Position numbers and translations under genes: made by a program. A model generated the notes under the pieces. The model was not told the DNA's origin. It saw only the letters and a list, made by a program, of their open reading frames with translations, and searched no databases. DNA of 64,000 bases from Clostridium sp. C105KSO13 (lineage in GTDB: Bacteria; Bacillota; Clostridia; Lachnospirales; Lachnospiraceae). This document shows positions 49,924 through 60,552 of this stretch, piece by piece (the stretch's first letter is position 1; each line of letters begins with the position of its first letter). Location of the stretch: assembly GCF_001517425.1 (NCBI RefSeq), contig NZ_FBWL01000161.1, forward strand, positions 1 through 64,000, in the 5' to 3' direction.

Positions 49924-51588
49924 ATGAAAAGATCAAAACGTATTGAGGCATTGGACAGTCGTCCTGTCAATCTGGATGGTTTTATCAATGAATGGCCTGA
50001 GATGGGTTTTGTGGCAATGACAAGTCCATATGACCCTGAACCCTCTATTAAAATAGAAAACGGCAGGATTACAGAACTGGATGGAAAGAAGAGAGAAGAT
50101 TTTGACTTTATCGACCAGTTTATTGCCGACTATGCAATTAACATCGAACGAGCAGAAAAGTCTATGGCTGTTTCTTCCCTGGACATTGCGCGTATGATTG
50201 TGGACATTCATGTATCCAGAAAAGAGATTTTGGAACTTGTCAGTGGTATCACCCCTGCCAAGATGACAGAAGTCATGAACCATTTAAATGTTGTAGAGCT
50301 GATGATGGGAATGCAGAAAATCCGGGCCCGCAGAACTCCGGGTAATCAGGCACACATTACCAACCTGAAGGACGATCCGGTGCAGATAGCCGCAGATGCC
50401 GCAGAAGGTGCACTCCGCGGGTTTGCAGAGGAAGAGACCACTATGGGTGTTGCCAGATATGCTCCCTTAAGCGCCATAGGTCTTTTAATCGGCTCTCAGG
50501 TAGGACGCCCGGGTGTGCTCACACAATGTTCTGCCGAAGAGGCAACTGAACTGGAACTTGGTATCAGAGGACTCACTACATACGCTGAGACACTTTCTGT
50601 ATATGGCACCGAAAAGGTATTTATAGATGGGGATGACACCCCTTACTCTAAGGCATTTTTGAACTCAGCCTATGCTTCAAGAGGGCTGAAAGTCCGCTTC
50701 ACCTCTGGCTCCGGTTCCGAGGTTTTAATGGGAAACAGTGAAAAGAAGTCCATGCTTTATCTGGAGTGCCGTTGTCTCTATGCCACAAAAGGCGCCGGCA
50801 GCCAGGGAATTCAAAATGGCTCCGTCAGCTGTATCGGAGTGCCCGGTGCAGTGCCGGGAGGTATCCGTGAAGTGATGAGCGAAAACCTGGTGGCTGCACT
50901 TTTGGGACTGGAATGTGCTTCTTCCAATGATCAGAGTTTTTCCAACTCCGACATGCGACGGACCGCAAGAACTATGCTTCAGTTTCTACCTGGAACAGAT
51001 TTTATTTTCTCCGGCTACGCGGGAGAGCCTAACTACGACAATATGTTTGCAGGGTCCAACTTTGACGCCGAAGACTTTGATGATTACAACGTATTACAGA
51101 GGGACATGCAGGTGGACGGGGGCCTTCGCCCGGTTACGGAAGAAGAAGTCCTTCATGTCAGGGAAAAAGCCGCAAAAGCTGTGCAGGCAGTATTCAAATA
51201 TCTTGGATTATCACCAATTTCCGATGAACAGGTAGAGGCTGTTACTTATGCTCACGGAAGCAAGGATACCCTTCCCCGGGATGTCACAGCAGATTTGATG
51301 GCCGCAGAAGATGTATTGAAACGGGGAATTACCGGAATCGACGTAGTAAGGGCGCTTGCCGAATCAGGCTTCCAGGATATCGCAGAAAGAGTGTTGAGTA
51401 TGCTCAAGCAGCGTGTTGTCGGAGATTATATGCAGACATCCGCCATTCTGGATAAAGATTTCCACGTAATGTCCGGGGTGAATACCCCCAACGACTACAT
51501 GGGCCCCGGAACCGGCTATCGTGTGGAAGGAAAACGCTGGGAAGAAATTAAGAAGATTCCTCACATTATAAACCCACAGGATATATAG
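49924..51588 (+). CDS. pduC: Propanediol/glycerol dehydratase large subunit
   Basis: A 554-residue TIM-barrel catalytic subunit of an adenosylcobalamin-dependent dehydratase. It converts 1,2-propanediol to propionaldehyde or glycerol to 3-hydroxypropionaldehyde. Signature regions: [59 protein letters not shown] and [15 protein letters not shown]. Full length for the family. Diol versus glycerol preference cannot be read with confidence. Confidence 0.97.
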   Translation: MKRSKRIEALDSRPVNLDGFINEWPEMGFVAMTSPYDPEPSIKIENGRITELDGKKREDFDFIDQFIADYAINIERAEKSMAVSSLDIARMIVDIHVSRKEILELVSGITPAKMTEVMNHLNVVELMMGMQKIRARRTPGNQAHITNLKDDPVQIAADAAEGALRGFAEEETTMGVARYAPLSAIGLLIGSQVGRPGVLTQCSAEEATELELGIRGLTTYAETLSVYGTEKVFIDGDDTPYSKAFLNSAYASRGLKVRFTSGSGSEVLMGNSEKKSMLYLECRCLYATKGAGSQGIQNGSVSCIGVPGAVPGGIREVMSENLVAALLGLECASSNDQSFSNSDMRRTARTMLQFLPGTDFIFSGYAGEPNYDNMFAGSNFDAEDFDDYNVLQRDMQVDGGLRPVTEEEVLHVREKAAKAVQAVFKYLGLSPISDEQVEAVTYAHGSKDTLPRDVTADLMAAEDVLKRGITGIDVVRALAESGFQDIAERVLSMLKQRVVGDYMQTSAILDKDFHVMSGVNTPNDYMGPGTGYRVEGKRWEEIKKIPHIINPQDI

Positions 51589-51599
51589 GAGGAGAAGAC

Positions 51600-52286
51600 A
51601 TGCAGATAAATGAAGACTTAGTAAAACAAATAACAAATGCGGTCCTCGCCCAGATGACACCGAAAGTCGGCGAGGCAAAGACAATAGATGCTCCGGCTTC
51701 CCCTGAGGTTCCGTCTATGGCAGGTCGTGAAAGAATTAATGCGGTAAAAACCTCCTACGCTTCCTATCCAAAGGCAAAAAAGGGGACGGACCCCAAAGAG
51801 GTTGTAATCGGAGTCGGCGCAGCATTTCAGAAAGAAATTCAGAAAACAATCTGCGGCATACCGCTGGCTGATGTACTGAAAAACGTAAAAGCCGGTATTG
51901 AAGAGGAAGGCATGATCCCGAGAGTTGTTAAAGTTCTGGATACCTCCGATGTTTGCTTCATGGCTCTGGAATCTGCAAAGCTGTCAGGTTCTGGTATCGG
52001 TATAGGGATTCAATCCAAAGGAACTACCGTTATCCACCAGAGAGATTTGTACCCCCTCTCTAACCTGGAACTATTTCCCCAGGCACCTTTGATGACACTG
52101 GAAACCTACCGAAAGATTGGCCAGAATGCAGCAAAATATGTGAAGGGCGAGCAGGTCGTGCCTATTCCTTCTGCCAACGACCCCATGACCCGCCCGAAGT
52201 ATCAGGTAAAGGCCGCATTGATGCATATCGCAGAGACAGAACAGCTGGATCCCGAGACAGGCATTATCGAATGGGAGGGAAAATAA
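51600..52286 (+). CDS. pduD: Propanediol dehydratase medium subunit
   Basis: A 228-residue beta subunit that helps bind B12. Its C-terminal two thirds contain [34 protein letters not shown] and [21 protein letters not shown]. The N-terminus [19 protein letters not shown] is an amphipathic helix like the shell-targeting peptide of microcompartment PduD, although no shell genes are present. Starts 11 bases after pduC. Confidence 0.95.
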   Translation: MQINEDLVKQITNAVLAQMTPKVGEAKTIDAPASPEVPSMAGRERINAVKTSYASYPKAKKGTDPKEVVIGVGAAFQKEIQKTICGIPLADVLKNVKAGIEEEGMIPRVVKVLDTSDVCFMALESAKLSGSGIGIGIQSKGTTVIHQRDLYPLSNLELFPQAPLMTLETYRKIGQNAAKYVKGEQVVPIPSANDPMTRPKYQVKAALMHIAETEQLDPETGIIEWEGK

Positions 52287-52679
52287 ATGCAGTATCCATT
52301 AGGCGAACACGAAGAAGAAAAAATCACATCCAGAACTGGTAAAAAATTATCCAACATCACTCTAGATGAAGTCATGAAGAATCATATTGCTCCCGACGAT
52401 ATTAAAATATCAAAAGAGATGCTCAAAGCCCAGGGGCAGGTGGCAAAAGAAGCCGGAAACGACCCTATGGAAAAGAATTTTGCACGTGCTGCGGAATTGG
52501 TGGACGTGCCCGACGATGTGATTTTGAAAATGTACGACAAGCTCCGCCCCAACCGCTCTACCAAACTGGAGCTGGTCAAGATGGCCCAGGAACTTTTGGA
52601 AAAGTATAATGCAAAAAACTGTGCACGGCTTGTTATGGAAGCCGCAGAAGTGTATGAGAAGAGAGGTATTCTGCTTTGA
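52287..52679 (+). CDS. pduE: Propanediol dehydratase small subunit
   Basis: A 130-residue gamma subunit, directly abutting pduD. It carries DDIKISKEMLKAQGQVAKEA, ELVDVPDDVILKMYDKLRPN and the final GYxKRGILL-type end (VYEKRGILL). It is about 40 residues shorter than enteric PduE and lacks the N-terminal extension linked with low solubility. In length it is nearer to glycerol dehydratase gamma subunits. Confidence 0.94.
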   Translation: MQYPLGEHEEEKITSRTGKKLSNITLDEVMKNHIAPDDIKISKEMLKAQGQVAKEAGNDPMEKNFARAAELVDVPDDVILKMYDKLRPNRSTKLELVKMAQELLEKYNAKNCARLVMEAAEVYEKRGILL

Positions 52680-54493
52680 CTTATATTGCCGGAGTTGACA
52701 TAGGTAATTCTACAACTGAAGTATGCGTCGGGGAAGCTGATCCCAGCGGCAGCATTCATTTCCTGACCAGCTCTTCCTGCCCTACAACAGGAACAAAAGG
52801 TACGCTTTCCAATACTCATGGCATCAAAACCGCCTTAAAGCAGGCCATGAGTAAAATAAACCTGGATGTAGAGGAAATATCACTGATCCGCCTCAACGAG
52901 GCAGCTCCAGTCATTGGTGATACCGCCATGGAAACCTTGACAGAGACAGTTATTACAGATTCATCCATGATTGGCCACAATCCGTCCACTCCTGCCGGCG
53001 CAGGCCAGGCTGTTGGGGAGATTCTGCTTATTGACAAACTCTCCCGGGGCGTTTCCGGGACTGCCTATATTGTGGCGGCACCGTCCTCCTTTTCCTTCGA
53101 GAAAGTTGCTGCTCTTCTAAATCAGTCCGCAGACTCTCTGGATATCGTGGGCGTGATTCTCCAGGCTGACGAGGCCGTTCTCGTGGAAAACCGGCTGCAT
53201 AAAAAAATACCGATTATAGACGAAGTGGCACGAATTGACAAACTCCCCGACAAAGTACCTGCGGCAATCGAAGTTGCTCTGCCCGGGCAGACCATACGCA
53301 TGCTGTCCAATCCCTATGGAATTGCAACCCTTCTTCACCTGAATGCGGAAGAGACACGCGCAGTCACTCCCATTGCCAAGAGTCTGATTGGAAAGCGCAG
53401 TGCGGTTGTCCTGAAAACCCCCGGTGGCAATGTCCGTGAAAATGTACTCCCTGCCGGAGAAATATATCTGGATGCAGAGTACAGCACTTCCATTAACCTG
53501 GATGAAGGTGCAGAAAAAATCATGAAGATTCTTTCTTCTGCCGGAAATATCCGGGACATCAGCGGGCAGCCGGAGACGAACGTAGGCAATATGTTCCGCC
53601 GGATTAAAAAGGGCATGAGCGAAGTCGATAACACTCCGGACGCAGATATCCACATCACGGATATTCTGGCCGTCGATACAATGGCACCTGTTTTAATTTC
53701 CGGTGCCCTGGCAGGGGAAACCTGTCTGGAAAAAGCGGTGGGTATTGCAGCTATGGTAAAAACGCGGCAGCTCCCCATGCAGAAAATAGCCGAAAGTTTA
53801 AGATCAGGACTCCGCACAGAAGTAAAAGTGGCCGGAGTTGAGGCCGTTATGGCCGCTCTCGGTGCACTCACCACTCCAGGCACAAAACTTCCCCTTGCCA
53901 TTTTGGACATGGGCGGAGGATCCACTGATGCAGCTGTAATATCCGAAGAAGGAAAGGTCATCATGACACACCAGGCAGGAGCCGGAGAACTAGTCTCCAT
54001 GCTGATTGAAACGGAATTAGGCTTGTCGGACCGGCACATGGCGGAACAGATTAAGAAGTATCCCCTTGCAAAAGTGGAAAGTCTTTTTCACATGCGCATG
54101 GAAAATGGACAGATGACCTTTGTAGATGAGTCTATTGATCCGCGGTTTTACGGACGTGTGGTTCTTCTAACAGAAGACGGTTTTATCCGCATTGAAGAAG
54201 ATATCCCCATGGAGAAAATCGTGCAGGTGCGTCAGGATGCAAAGCGCAAGGTATTTGTAACAAATGCATTTCGTGCTCTTCAAAAAGTTGCGCCCGGCCA
54301 CGATTTGAAAAACATATCAAACGTGGTACTTGTGGGGGGTTCAGCTGAGGACTTCGAGATTCCCGAAATGCTTATGGAGGAATTCTCCAATTATCGTATT
54401 GTATGCGGCAGAGGCAATATACGCGGACAGGAAGGTCCCCGAAATGCTGTAGCAACCGGACTTGTGCTATCATATGCAGGAGAGATACAATGA
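52676..54493 (+). CDS. pduG: Diol dehydratase reactivase large subunit
   Basis: A 605-residue actin-like ATPase that swaps damaged cobalamin out of the dehydratase. It begins TYIAGVDIGNSTTEVCVGEA (phosphate 1), with LAILDMGGGSTDAAVI (phosphate 2) and NVVLVGGSAEDFEIPEML (adenosine). The start is TTG at 52676-52678, overlapping the pduE stop (TTGA). Confidence 0.94.
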   Translation: MTYIAGVDIGNSTTEVCVGEADPSGSIHFLTSSSCPTTGTKGTLSNTHGIKTALKQAMSKINLDVEEISLIRLNEAAPVIGDTAMETLTETVITDSSMIGHNPSTPAGAGQAVGEILLIDKLSRGVSGTAYIVAAPSSFSFEKVAALLNQSADSLDIVGVILQADEAVLVENRLHKKIPIIDEVARIDKLPDKVPAAIEVALPGQTIRMLSNPYGIATLLHLNAEETRAVTPIAKSLIGKRSAVVLKTPGGNVRENVLPAGEIYLDAEYSTSINLDEGAEKIMKILSSAGNIRDISGQPETNVGNMFRRIKKGMSEVDNTPDADIHITDILAVDTMAPVLISGALAGETCLEKAVGIAAMVKTRQLPMQKIAESLRSGLRTEVKVAGVEAVMAALGALTTPGTKLPLAILDMGGGSTDAAVISEEGKVIMTHQAGAGELVSMLIETELGLSDRHMAEQIKKYPLAKVESLFHMRMENGQMTFVDESIDPRFYGRVVLLTEDGFIRIEEDIPMEKIVQVRQDAKRKVFVTNAFRALQKVAPGHDLKNISNVVLVGGSAEDFEIPEMLMEEFSNYRIVCGRGNIRGQEGPRNAVATGLVLSYAGEIQ

Positions 54494-54822
54494 TTATTAA
54501 AAAACCTTCTATTTTTATATATACAAATGAACCCGATTCCGCTGCCCTAAAGGAAACCTGTGCCGGTATCGAAGAAGAAGGCTTATTTTTTGAATTGAAA
54601 GAAATGGAAAAGTCAGCTTTAGATGAACTTGCCTGGCATGCAGCCAATGACTCCATGCTTGGTTCTGGAATCGGTATAAGGGGAAATCATATTGCCTTGC
54701 AGATGCGTGGCCTTGATAAAGGGTACAATATTCAGAGCTATCAGAATCCCACTAAAGAGCAATGCAGGAAACTGGGAGCAAACAGCGCAAGAGCTATTAA
54801 AAAGCTGGCATTTAAAGAGTAA
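54490..54822 (+). CDS. pduH: Diol dehydratase reactivase small subunit
   Basis: A 110-residue small subunit. It contains GIEEEGLFFELKEMEKSALD, and NDSMLGSGIGIRGNHIALQM, a fold shared with the PduD subunit it displaces. I use ATG 54490-54492 overlapping the pduG stop (ATGA) rather than an earlier ATG inside pduG. Confidence 0.9.
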   Translation: MIIKKPSIFIYTNEPDSAALKETCAGIEEEGLFFELKEMEKSALDELAWHAANDSMLGSGIGIRGNHIALQMRGLDKGYNIQSYQNPTKEQCRKLGANSARAIKKLAFKE

Positions 54823-54852
54823 CTGTTTTACATAAAGGAGGAGAGCTTCACA

Positions 54853-55422
54853 ATGAAAATTTATACCAAAGGCGGAGATAAAGGCAAAACCTCTCTCATG
54901 AACGGAATCCGGGTTTCCAAATGCGATACCAGAGTGGAACTATTAGGAACCATAGATGAACTAAACAGCCACATAGGGCTTGCAAAGGTGATTGCAGAAT
55001 CGGAGCTTCGGGACCATCTTTCCAAAATACAGAGGGAATTGATGTTGATTATGGGTGGAATCGCCGATCCCCGTAACCCGGAATATCGTGTCTCCGACGA
55101 GCAAATTCAGGTACTAGAGAAAGAAATCGACAGAATGGAAAATTCTTTTCCACGCCCCGAGCTCTTTGTTCTATACGGAGGATGTGAGCAGTCTGCCCGG
55201 TTGGATGTAGCAAGAGCTGTGGCAAGACGGGCCGAGCGGAGATTTAATAAAGTCGCCCAAAACTACGGAGCCGATTCCGGGGCCTTAAAATATATTAACC
55301 GGTTGTCCGATTTTCTGTACGAAACAGCACGATATGCTGATTATAAAGCTTCCTCTGACTCAAATGATGAAATCATGCAGGAAGTCATTAAAAATGTAAT
55401 GCAGACATTTAAAAAACAATAA
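54853..55422 (+). CDS. pduO: PduO-type ATP:cob(I)alamin adenosyltransferase
   Basis: A 189-residue enzyme that makes the adenosylcobalamin required by the dehydratase. N-terminal ATP motif YTKGGDKGKTSLMNGIRVSK, helix with GTIDELNSHIGLAK, and C-terminal ALKYINRLSDFLYETARYA. It follows GGAGGAGAG and is last of the plus-strand cluster. It resembles the N-terminal domain of PduO. Confidence 0.94.
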   Translation: MKIYTKGGDKGKTSLMNGIRVSKCDTRVELLGTIDELNSHIGLAKVIAESELRDHLSKIQRELMLIMGGIADPRNPEYRVSDEQIQVLEKEIDRMENSFPRPELFVLYGGCEQSARLDVARAVARRAERRFNKVAQNYGADSGALKYINRLSDFLYETARYADYKASSDSNDEIMQEVIKNVMQTFKKQ

Positions 55423-55463
55423 CTATAAATCTGTTATGATGCAATTCCCCTATTCTCCTATTA

Positions 55464-56060
55464 TTAATATTCTTCCCATCTTCCGTGTGTGCTCCCCGTT
55501 CTTCTATGGCGTGCTCTCTGCTTCCCACGCTGTATCTTCCTTTCTAAACGCCGTTTATCACGTTCCATTATCCTTGCAGGGGCAAGCGCTGTCCAGCAAA
55601 GAATACGTACAACCATAATCCCTAGGAAAACACCAATGCTGTCAATACCTACATCTTTGACCGAAGGACCGCGCCCCTCCACAAAGGACTGGTGGTATTC
55701 ATCCCCACAGGCAAATCCCACACATATCAGACCCGCAACCAGCACCAGTCCAAAGCCTCGGAGTCCATACACGTAAAAAGGAAGCCCTACTGTCATTGCC
55801 AGAATAAAATATTCCGTCATATGTGCCGCCTTCCTCACCGGATATTCTATTCTTTGTGCAACTTCATCGATCTCCCAGTCCTCCAGGTTCTTATCTAACA
55901 CCTCATTGCCGACCTCCAAAAGCTTGTGGCTTACAGTATAGCTCAAGTTCCCGGAGTCCATGCCAGATTGAGCAGAAAAGCTGAAAATCACATACATCAT
56001 GATAACCGCAGGAAGAAAAGACAACGGCTTTAATATAAACAAAATGAGCTTCTTAAACAT
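55464..56060 (-). CDS. VanZ-like membrane protein
   Basis: A 198-residue membrane protein with about four helices. Family motifs: FSFSAQSGMDSG near the N-terminus, RKAAHMTEYFILAMTVG, and GDEYHQSFVEGRGPSVKDVGIDSIG. The C-terminal tail is strongly basic. VanZ relatives have been linked to low-level teicoplanin resistance, but most have no assigned role. Confidence 0.88.
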   Translation of the reverse strand: MFKKLILFILKPLSFLPAVIMMYVIFSFSAQSGMDSGNLSYTVSHKLLEVGNEVLDKNLEDWEIDEVAQRIEYPVRKAAHMTEYFILAMTVGLPFYVYGLRGFGLVLVAGLICVGFACGDEYHQSFVEGRGPSVKDVGIDSIGVFLGIMVVRILCWTALAPARIMERDKRRLERKIQRGKQRARHRRTGSTHGRWEEY

Positions 56061-56110
56061 CTCATATCACATCCTTTTCTGAAGTAAATATTTTATTCCC
56101 GCGAGCAAAG

Positions 56111-56144
56111 CGCCAAATGGAAATGCCTGCATTTCTATTTGGCG
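56111..56144 (-). terminator. Hairpin directly after jetC
   Basis: CGCCAAAT.GAAATGC pairs with GCATTTC.ATTTGGCG (one mismatch), starting just past the jetC stop. The T run after it on the minus strand is short (CTTTG), so termination is likely but not certain. Confidence 0.6.
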
Positions 56145-56145
56145 A

Positions 56146-59100
56146 CTAAAATACCAGCTCCTGCTGTTCCATCACCTCTATCTGAGAAACCACCATAGTC
56201 TCCGGGTCATCTCCTCTAAGGTGATCTGCTCTCAGGTACTGCATGCCGTTTCTTAAGGATGCAGCCATCAGATTCAGTATATAAATATTGTCAAACCGAT
56301 TGTAGATAGACTCTCCACCGAGACCCGTCAGGCAGATAAGCTGAGTATTGGTCTTATCTGCCATATCCATCAGCGGTTTCAGCAGATGGGACGCATTTGT
56401 CTGGGCAAAGGGATTGTCCATGAGCAGAACTTTTCCCTCATTTCTGTCTGCGAAAATATCGGTGTCGTCCTTTCTCATATAGTACAACAGACTGGACAAG
56501 ATGACAAATGCAGATAAAAATCCCTCGCCCCCTGAATTCCGCGCCACTTCTGCCCATGTAATTGGAAATTCTCTCTGTTCCTCGATTTTATAAAGCCGAA
56601 TCTGTATAGTTCCCACTCCGATTACCGCATCGTAGAGATTTCTGGTTGTAATATGGGTTCCAAAATATTCCTGGGCATTTTCGTTTTTCTCAAAAAGCTC
56701 AATTCCCTTTTTCGTAACCTCCTCTATAAAGTCCTGCAGACGCATCTGATACAGATTTTCATTTTCCTCCCACTCGGGGAGCTGAATTTTCAGCATCTTT
56801 ACAGGGCGTTCACGAATTGTAATTGTAGAGTTGTGATCTATTTTTCCCAGATTCTGATGAACCTCTCTGATATATTCCTCCATCAGCTCCACAATCTTTT
56901 TCTGTTCCTTTTCCACTAGGGAAATGTCCACTTCCAGTTTCTCCATCAGGCTATCATAGGACTGTAGGGTGGTAGAAAGCTGACGCAGAACCTGACAAGC
57001 ATCCCCTGTGAGCTCCAGCATGGACTCCAATGGCTTTTTATAAAACTCTTCCTGAAACCGCTCCATACGCACAATTCGGTTTAAAACCTGAATCAATCTT
57101 TCTTTTGTCTCCTGTCTCTCTCGTATATCCTGATTATAATCTCGGATTAAAATTCCCTTGAAATTGCGCAGGTTACGGCTGTCCATCTCGGCAAAATTCT
57201 GCTCCCACACAACTTCCTCCCCGGGAGGCAGTTCATTATATTCTGCCAGTGCCGTCAGATTCTCATCATAGCTCTGCAGATGGGATTTCAGACAGTCCTC
57301 CTGTTTTTGAATCTCTGTTTTCTGATAACGAAGCTGATTTTTTCTGGCATCAAAATCCTGATCCTGTATCTCTGCTCTGGACAGGGGCTCCTCCTCTCCG
57401 CATTCACTCTTTATTTGTTTCAGCCTGTCGTCCCTCTGCTGAGAAAGAACAGCAATCTGCTTGTCCTCTTCATTCCAAAGTGTTTTCTTCACTTCCAGCT
57501 TCTTTTTTCTATCTTCCAGCAGAACTTCCCTGTGGGTTTCCTCTTTCCGTTCATAGTGGATATCTTCCCAGTCCCCCGGCTTAAGATGATATTTTTCTCT
57601 CAGATGCTCCAGTTCATCCTGTGCCTCTTCAAATCTTCTAACGGCCCTTTGCTCCTGATCCTCCAGATCTTGTAGTTCCTGGGACATGCTGGACGTAATA
57701 GCCCCATAGCGTGCCTCCGCAGCCGCCACATCCTGCTGGGTCAGGTCTTCTTGTATCTCTGTCTCTTCGTATCTCTGATACTTCTGGCAGCGCTCACCAA
57801 GAGCACTGCCTTCTCTCTCCAGCTGATCCTGCTCTGCTTCCAGCTCTCTTTGTCTCTCCTGCTGCCGCTCCAGCTGAACTTGTGCTAATTTCTGATTCTC
57901 CTGCTGCCGCTTAATATCCCTGCGGCATTTCTCCAGGGATTCCCGATTCCGTTCATAGCTTTTATATGCTTCACACAGCTGCCTGTAGTCTTCCATTCTC
58001 CGGTTTTGATGAAAAATATCCTGCTCCGCCTTTTGAATGGCCTTCTCCAGATGCTCCAGTTCTGCCTTCAGTTCCGCCAGATCAGAAGACACCTTTCTGA
58101 CATCTTCATCCAGCTTGACCAGCTGCATGCCCAGTTCTTTTATCGCCTCTTCATTTGCTATAAACTTATCCAGACTGACTTGCTGATTTTTAATAGTCTC
58201 CCGGCGTTCAAAATATTCCTCATATTCTGATTGACGGATTGCAATTGCCTCTTTCTTCCTCTGGATCTGCTGTTCCTTTTCCAGCACCAGGGAACGCAGC
58301 TTTTCTTCATTCAACAGATTTTCATTGAACAGTACATAGAAACTGACATCGGGAAAATGAAGAATACCTGCAGCATCCTTATTCTGCTTCTGTTCCAGAT
58401 TTTCCCTTACAATAATAGGAATGGGAAATGAAGTATAAACAGCACCCGGGCTTTGAGTCAGTTTTTTCATCTCCTGCTCTGATAAAATTAGAGCATAAGG
58501 GAGAAACGGATGACTGCGGACCAGTTCCTGATTCTCTTTTTCTGTGTATCCGTTTTTCTGCAGCCACTCCATACCATAAATCACGTGGATTCCCATGTTT
58601 TGAAGCTCTGTTTCAAATTCTTTCGGAAGGTCCAGAACCTTTCCTTGAGTAAGGCTCTGATACTCCTTTTGCAGCACGTCCTCCTCTTTCTCCAGATTTC
58701 TCCGCAAAGATGCTATTTCTGTCAGCTTTCTTTCAGAAGTGCGGATGATTTTTTCCGTATCATAGAGTGACTTCTCGTCCAACTCCAGGTAAGTCATAAT
58801 CACCCTGCGCTTTTCTAGCTCCCGGTTATATTTAGATTGCAGTTTCTCCTCCTGCTCTTTCTCAAGCTTTTTTTCTATCTGCTCTCTCCCCAGATCTGCA
58901 AGAGTTCGCTCCAGCCCTCTCTGCTGATTTTGAGAACTCTCGAATTGCCTTTTCTTCCGCAGCTTTTCTCTGTTCTCTTCCTCCAGCGCCTTTTCATATG
59001 CTTCACGGCGTATCTCCAGAGTCCCCGGCTCGTAGGTGCCTAAAATATTGCGTACAAGGTCTTCTTTGTAAAGTGTATTATAATGTTCCTCCTGGCTGCC

Positions 59101-60552
59101 GTAGGACTCCACTTTACTTTGCAGGGCCCCTTCAGCTGCCATTTTCTGCCGAATGTCCTCTTCCAGTTTGAAAATCTTTTCTTTCTCTGTACTGATGTGA
59201 TCCAAAATCTGTCGGTGATGTGTCTTCTTTTCCTGTCTTAGCTCTTTATTTTTCTCCAGGGCAATCCCATAATAACTCTTCAGCCTGTACCCTAATTGGT
59301 TTCTCTCCGGCTCCAGATCTTCATCTTTCTTCCGAGAAACTTCCAGCTTTTGACGCACCAGCAGAAGTTCACTCTCTTCCTCTTTCGTCAGTTCCTGTTG
59401 CTTTGCACACAACAGCAAATGGAGATATCTTTCTATCCCTGCTGCCTCCCGTTCAAGCTCTTCCTGCTCCATCTCAATCATATCCCGATTACTGACATGA
59501 AAGCTCTGTTCTTCCTCCAGATGATGAACCTCACTGGAAAGTTTCTCGTATTCCACCCGAGAGACTTTGCGGCTCACTTCTTGCAGCTGTTCCCGGACAT
59601 CTTGGTATGCGGCTTCTGTATCGCTTCGAAGCCCGTTCAGCTCCCGGATAAAATAGGCAATCCTGTTCTCCTGTCCCAACCTTTTTCGGTCAGCTTCGCG
59701 GTAGAGTTCAGCCTTTTCCTGAATACGAAGTGCCTCTTCTTTAAATGCCCGAATCGTATCCCGGCGTTTGATTTTGCTCTGATTGTCTTTATACTGACCG
59801 ACGTATTTCTCTACAATCTTCTGAAATTCTTTCATCCGGTTCTTATCTTTATTCAGCTTGCTTTCCACCGCATCCAGAAACCATTTCTCTACCAGTCCCC
59901 GCTCATCTTTACAGTCGGCAAATAAATCTGAAAGACCGGACTCCTTCAGATTCACTTTCTTGATGATGGTCTCCCACTCTTTGTCGTTAATCTGGTATTC
60001 TTTCAGCTTCTCAAAATACTGCCTGGATTGAGCCCCATTGTTCATATCATAATAAAAAAAGTTCATAGAGCGGTCTTTTTTATAAGACTCAAACATCTGC
60101 CGGCAGGCCGCAAAATTTTTCAGTATGATTTCTTTCTTTCCCTTTTCTACAACCGGCAGATGATGTATATCCTGAAGACAGGGCTCTTGATATTCACTGA
60201 TAATATTCACCATTTCCAGATTGTCTCCCCTTGTGTCTTCCGCATCCTGGCTCCGCCGTACCATCATTCCGGTAAGCACATAGCCCGCTCCCTGATCCAG
60301 AACCCACTCCACCAGAATGAAGGATGGTTTATTTGTTGTGAAATAACTCTCAAAAGGGCGGTCTTTCGCGTCACGGTACCTTTTGTGGACGAAGGGTGCC
60401 GTTATCATCTGAACCAGCACAGACTTCCCCCCACCATTTCGCAGGGAAAGCAGAGTGCTCTCTCCGTTTAAATGAAATGTCTCATCACTGATACGGATTG
60501 CATTGTTATTGTAATTGATATTAATCAGCCTAACACCGTTTATTTTACTCAT
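56146..60552 (-). CDS. jetC: Wadjet protein JetC (MukB-like SMC ATPase)
   Basis: A 1468-residue SMC-type protein. Walker A is LRNGGGKSVLVQ (K43). A very long coiled coil (~230-1200) has a hinge-like region near the middle. The C-terminal head has the signature SGGEGFLSAFVILSS (from ~1340) and a Walker B-like VLLMDNPFAQTN (D1379). The residue after the Asp is Asn, not the usual Glu. With JetA/JetB it forms the loop-extruding motor that detects small circular DNA. It overlaps jetB by 8 bases. Confidence 0.92.
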   Translation of the reverse strand: MSKINGVRLININYNNNAIRISDETFHLNGESTLLSLRNGGGKSVLVQMITAPFVHKRYRDAKDRPFESYFTTNKPSFILVEWVLDQGAGYVLTGMMVRRSQDAEDTRGDNLEMVNIISEYQEPCLQDIHHLPVVEKGKKEIILKNFAACRQMFESYKKDRSMNFFYYDMNNGAQSRQYFEKLKEYQINDKEWETIIKKVNLKESGLSDLFADCKDERGLVEKWFLDAVESKLNKDKNRMKEFQKIVEKYVGQYKDNQSKIKRRDTIRAFKEEALRIQEKAELYREADRKRLGQENRIAYFIRELNGLRSDTEAAYQDVREQLQEVSRKVSRVEYEKLSSEVHHLEEEQSFHVSNRDMIEMEQEELEREAAGIERYLHLLLCAKQQELTKEEESELLLVRQKLEVSRKKDEDLEPERNQLGYRLKSYYGIALEKNKELRQEKKTHHRQILDHISTEKEKIFKLEEDIRQKMAAEGALQSKVESYGSQEEHYNTLYKEDLVRNILGTYEPGTLEIRREAYEKALEEENREKLRKKRQFESSQNQQRGLERTLADLGREQIEKKLEKEQEEKLQSKYNRELEKRRVIMTYLELDEKSLYDTEKIIRTSERKLTEIASLRRNLEKEEDVLQKEYQSLTQGKVLDLPKEFETELQNMGIHVIYGMEWLQKNGYTEKENQELVRSHPFLPYALILSEQEMKKLTQSPGAVYTSFPIPIIVRENLEQKQNKDAAGILHFPDVSFYVLFNENLLNEEKLRSLVLEKEQQIQRKKEAIAIRQSEYEEYFERRETIKNQQVSLDKFIANEEAIKELGMQLVKLDEDVRKVSSDLAELKAELEHLEKAIQKAEQDIFHQNRRMEDYRQLCEAYKSYERNRESLEKCRRDIKRQQENQKLAQVQLERQQERQRELEAEQDQLEREGSALGERCQKYQRYEETEIQEDLTQQDVAAAEARYGAITSSMSQELQDLEDQEQRAVRRFEEAQDELEHLREKYHLKPGDWEDIHYERKEETHREVLLEDRKKKLEVKKTLWNEEDKQIAVLSQQRDDRLKQIKSECGEEEPLSRAEIQDQDFDARKNQLRYQKTEIQKQEDCLKSHLQSYDENLTALAEYNELPPGEEVVWEQNFAEMDSRNLRNFKGILIRDYNQDIRERQETKERLIQVLNRIVRMERFQEEFYKKPLESMLELTGDACQVLRQLSTTLQSYDSLMEKLEVDISLVEKEQKKIVELMEEYIREVHQNLGKIDHNSTITIRERPVKMLKIQLPEWEENENLYQMRLQDFIEEVTKKGIELFEKNENAQEYFGTHITTRNLYDAVIGVGTIQIRLYKIEEQREFPITWAEVARNSGGEGFLSAFVILSSLLYYMRKDDTDIFADRNEGKVLLMDNPFAQTNASHLLKPLMDMADKTNTQLICLTGLGGESIYNRFDNIYILNLMAASLRNGMQYLRADHLRGDDPETMVVSQIEVMEQQELVF

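Noticed and set aside
51776-51799. AAAAGGGGACGGACCCC-like sequence resembling repeat family A
   Set aside because: It lies in frame inside pduD in a region where related proteins have similar residues, and it lacks the family A tail.
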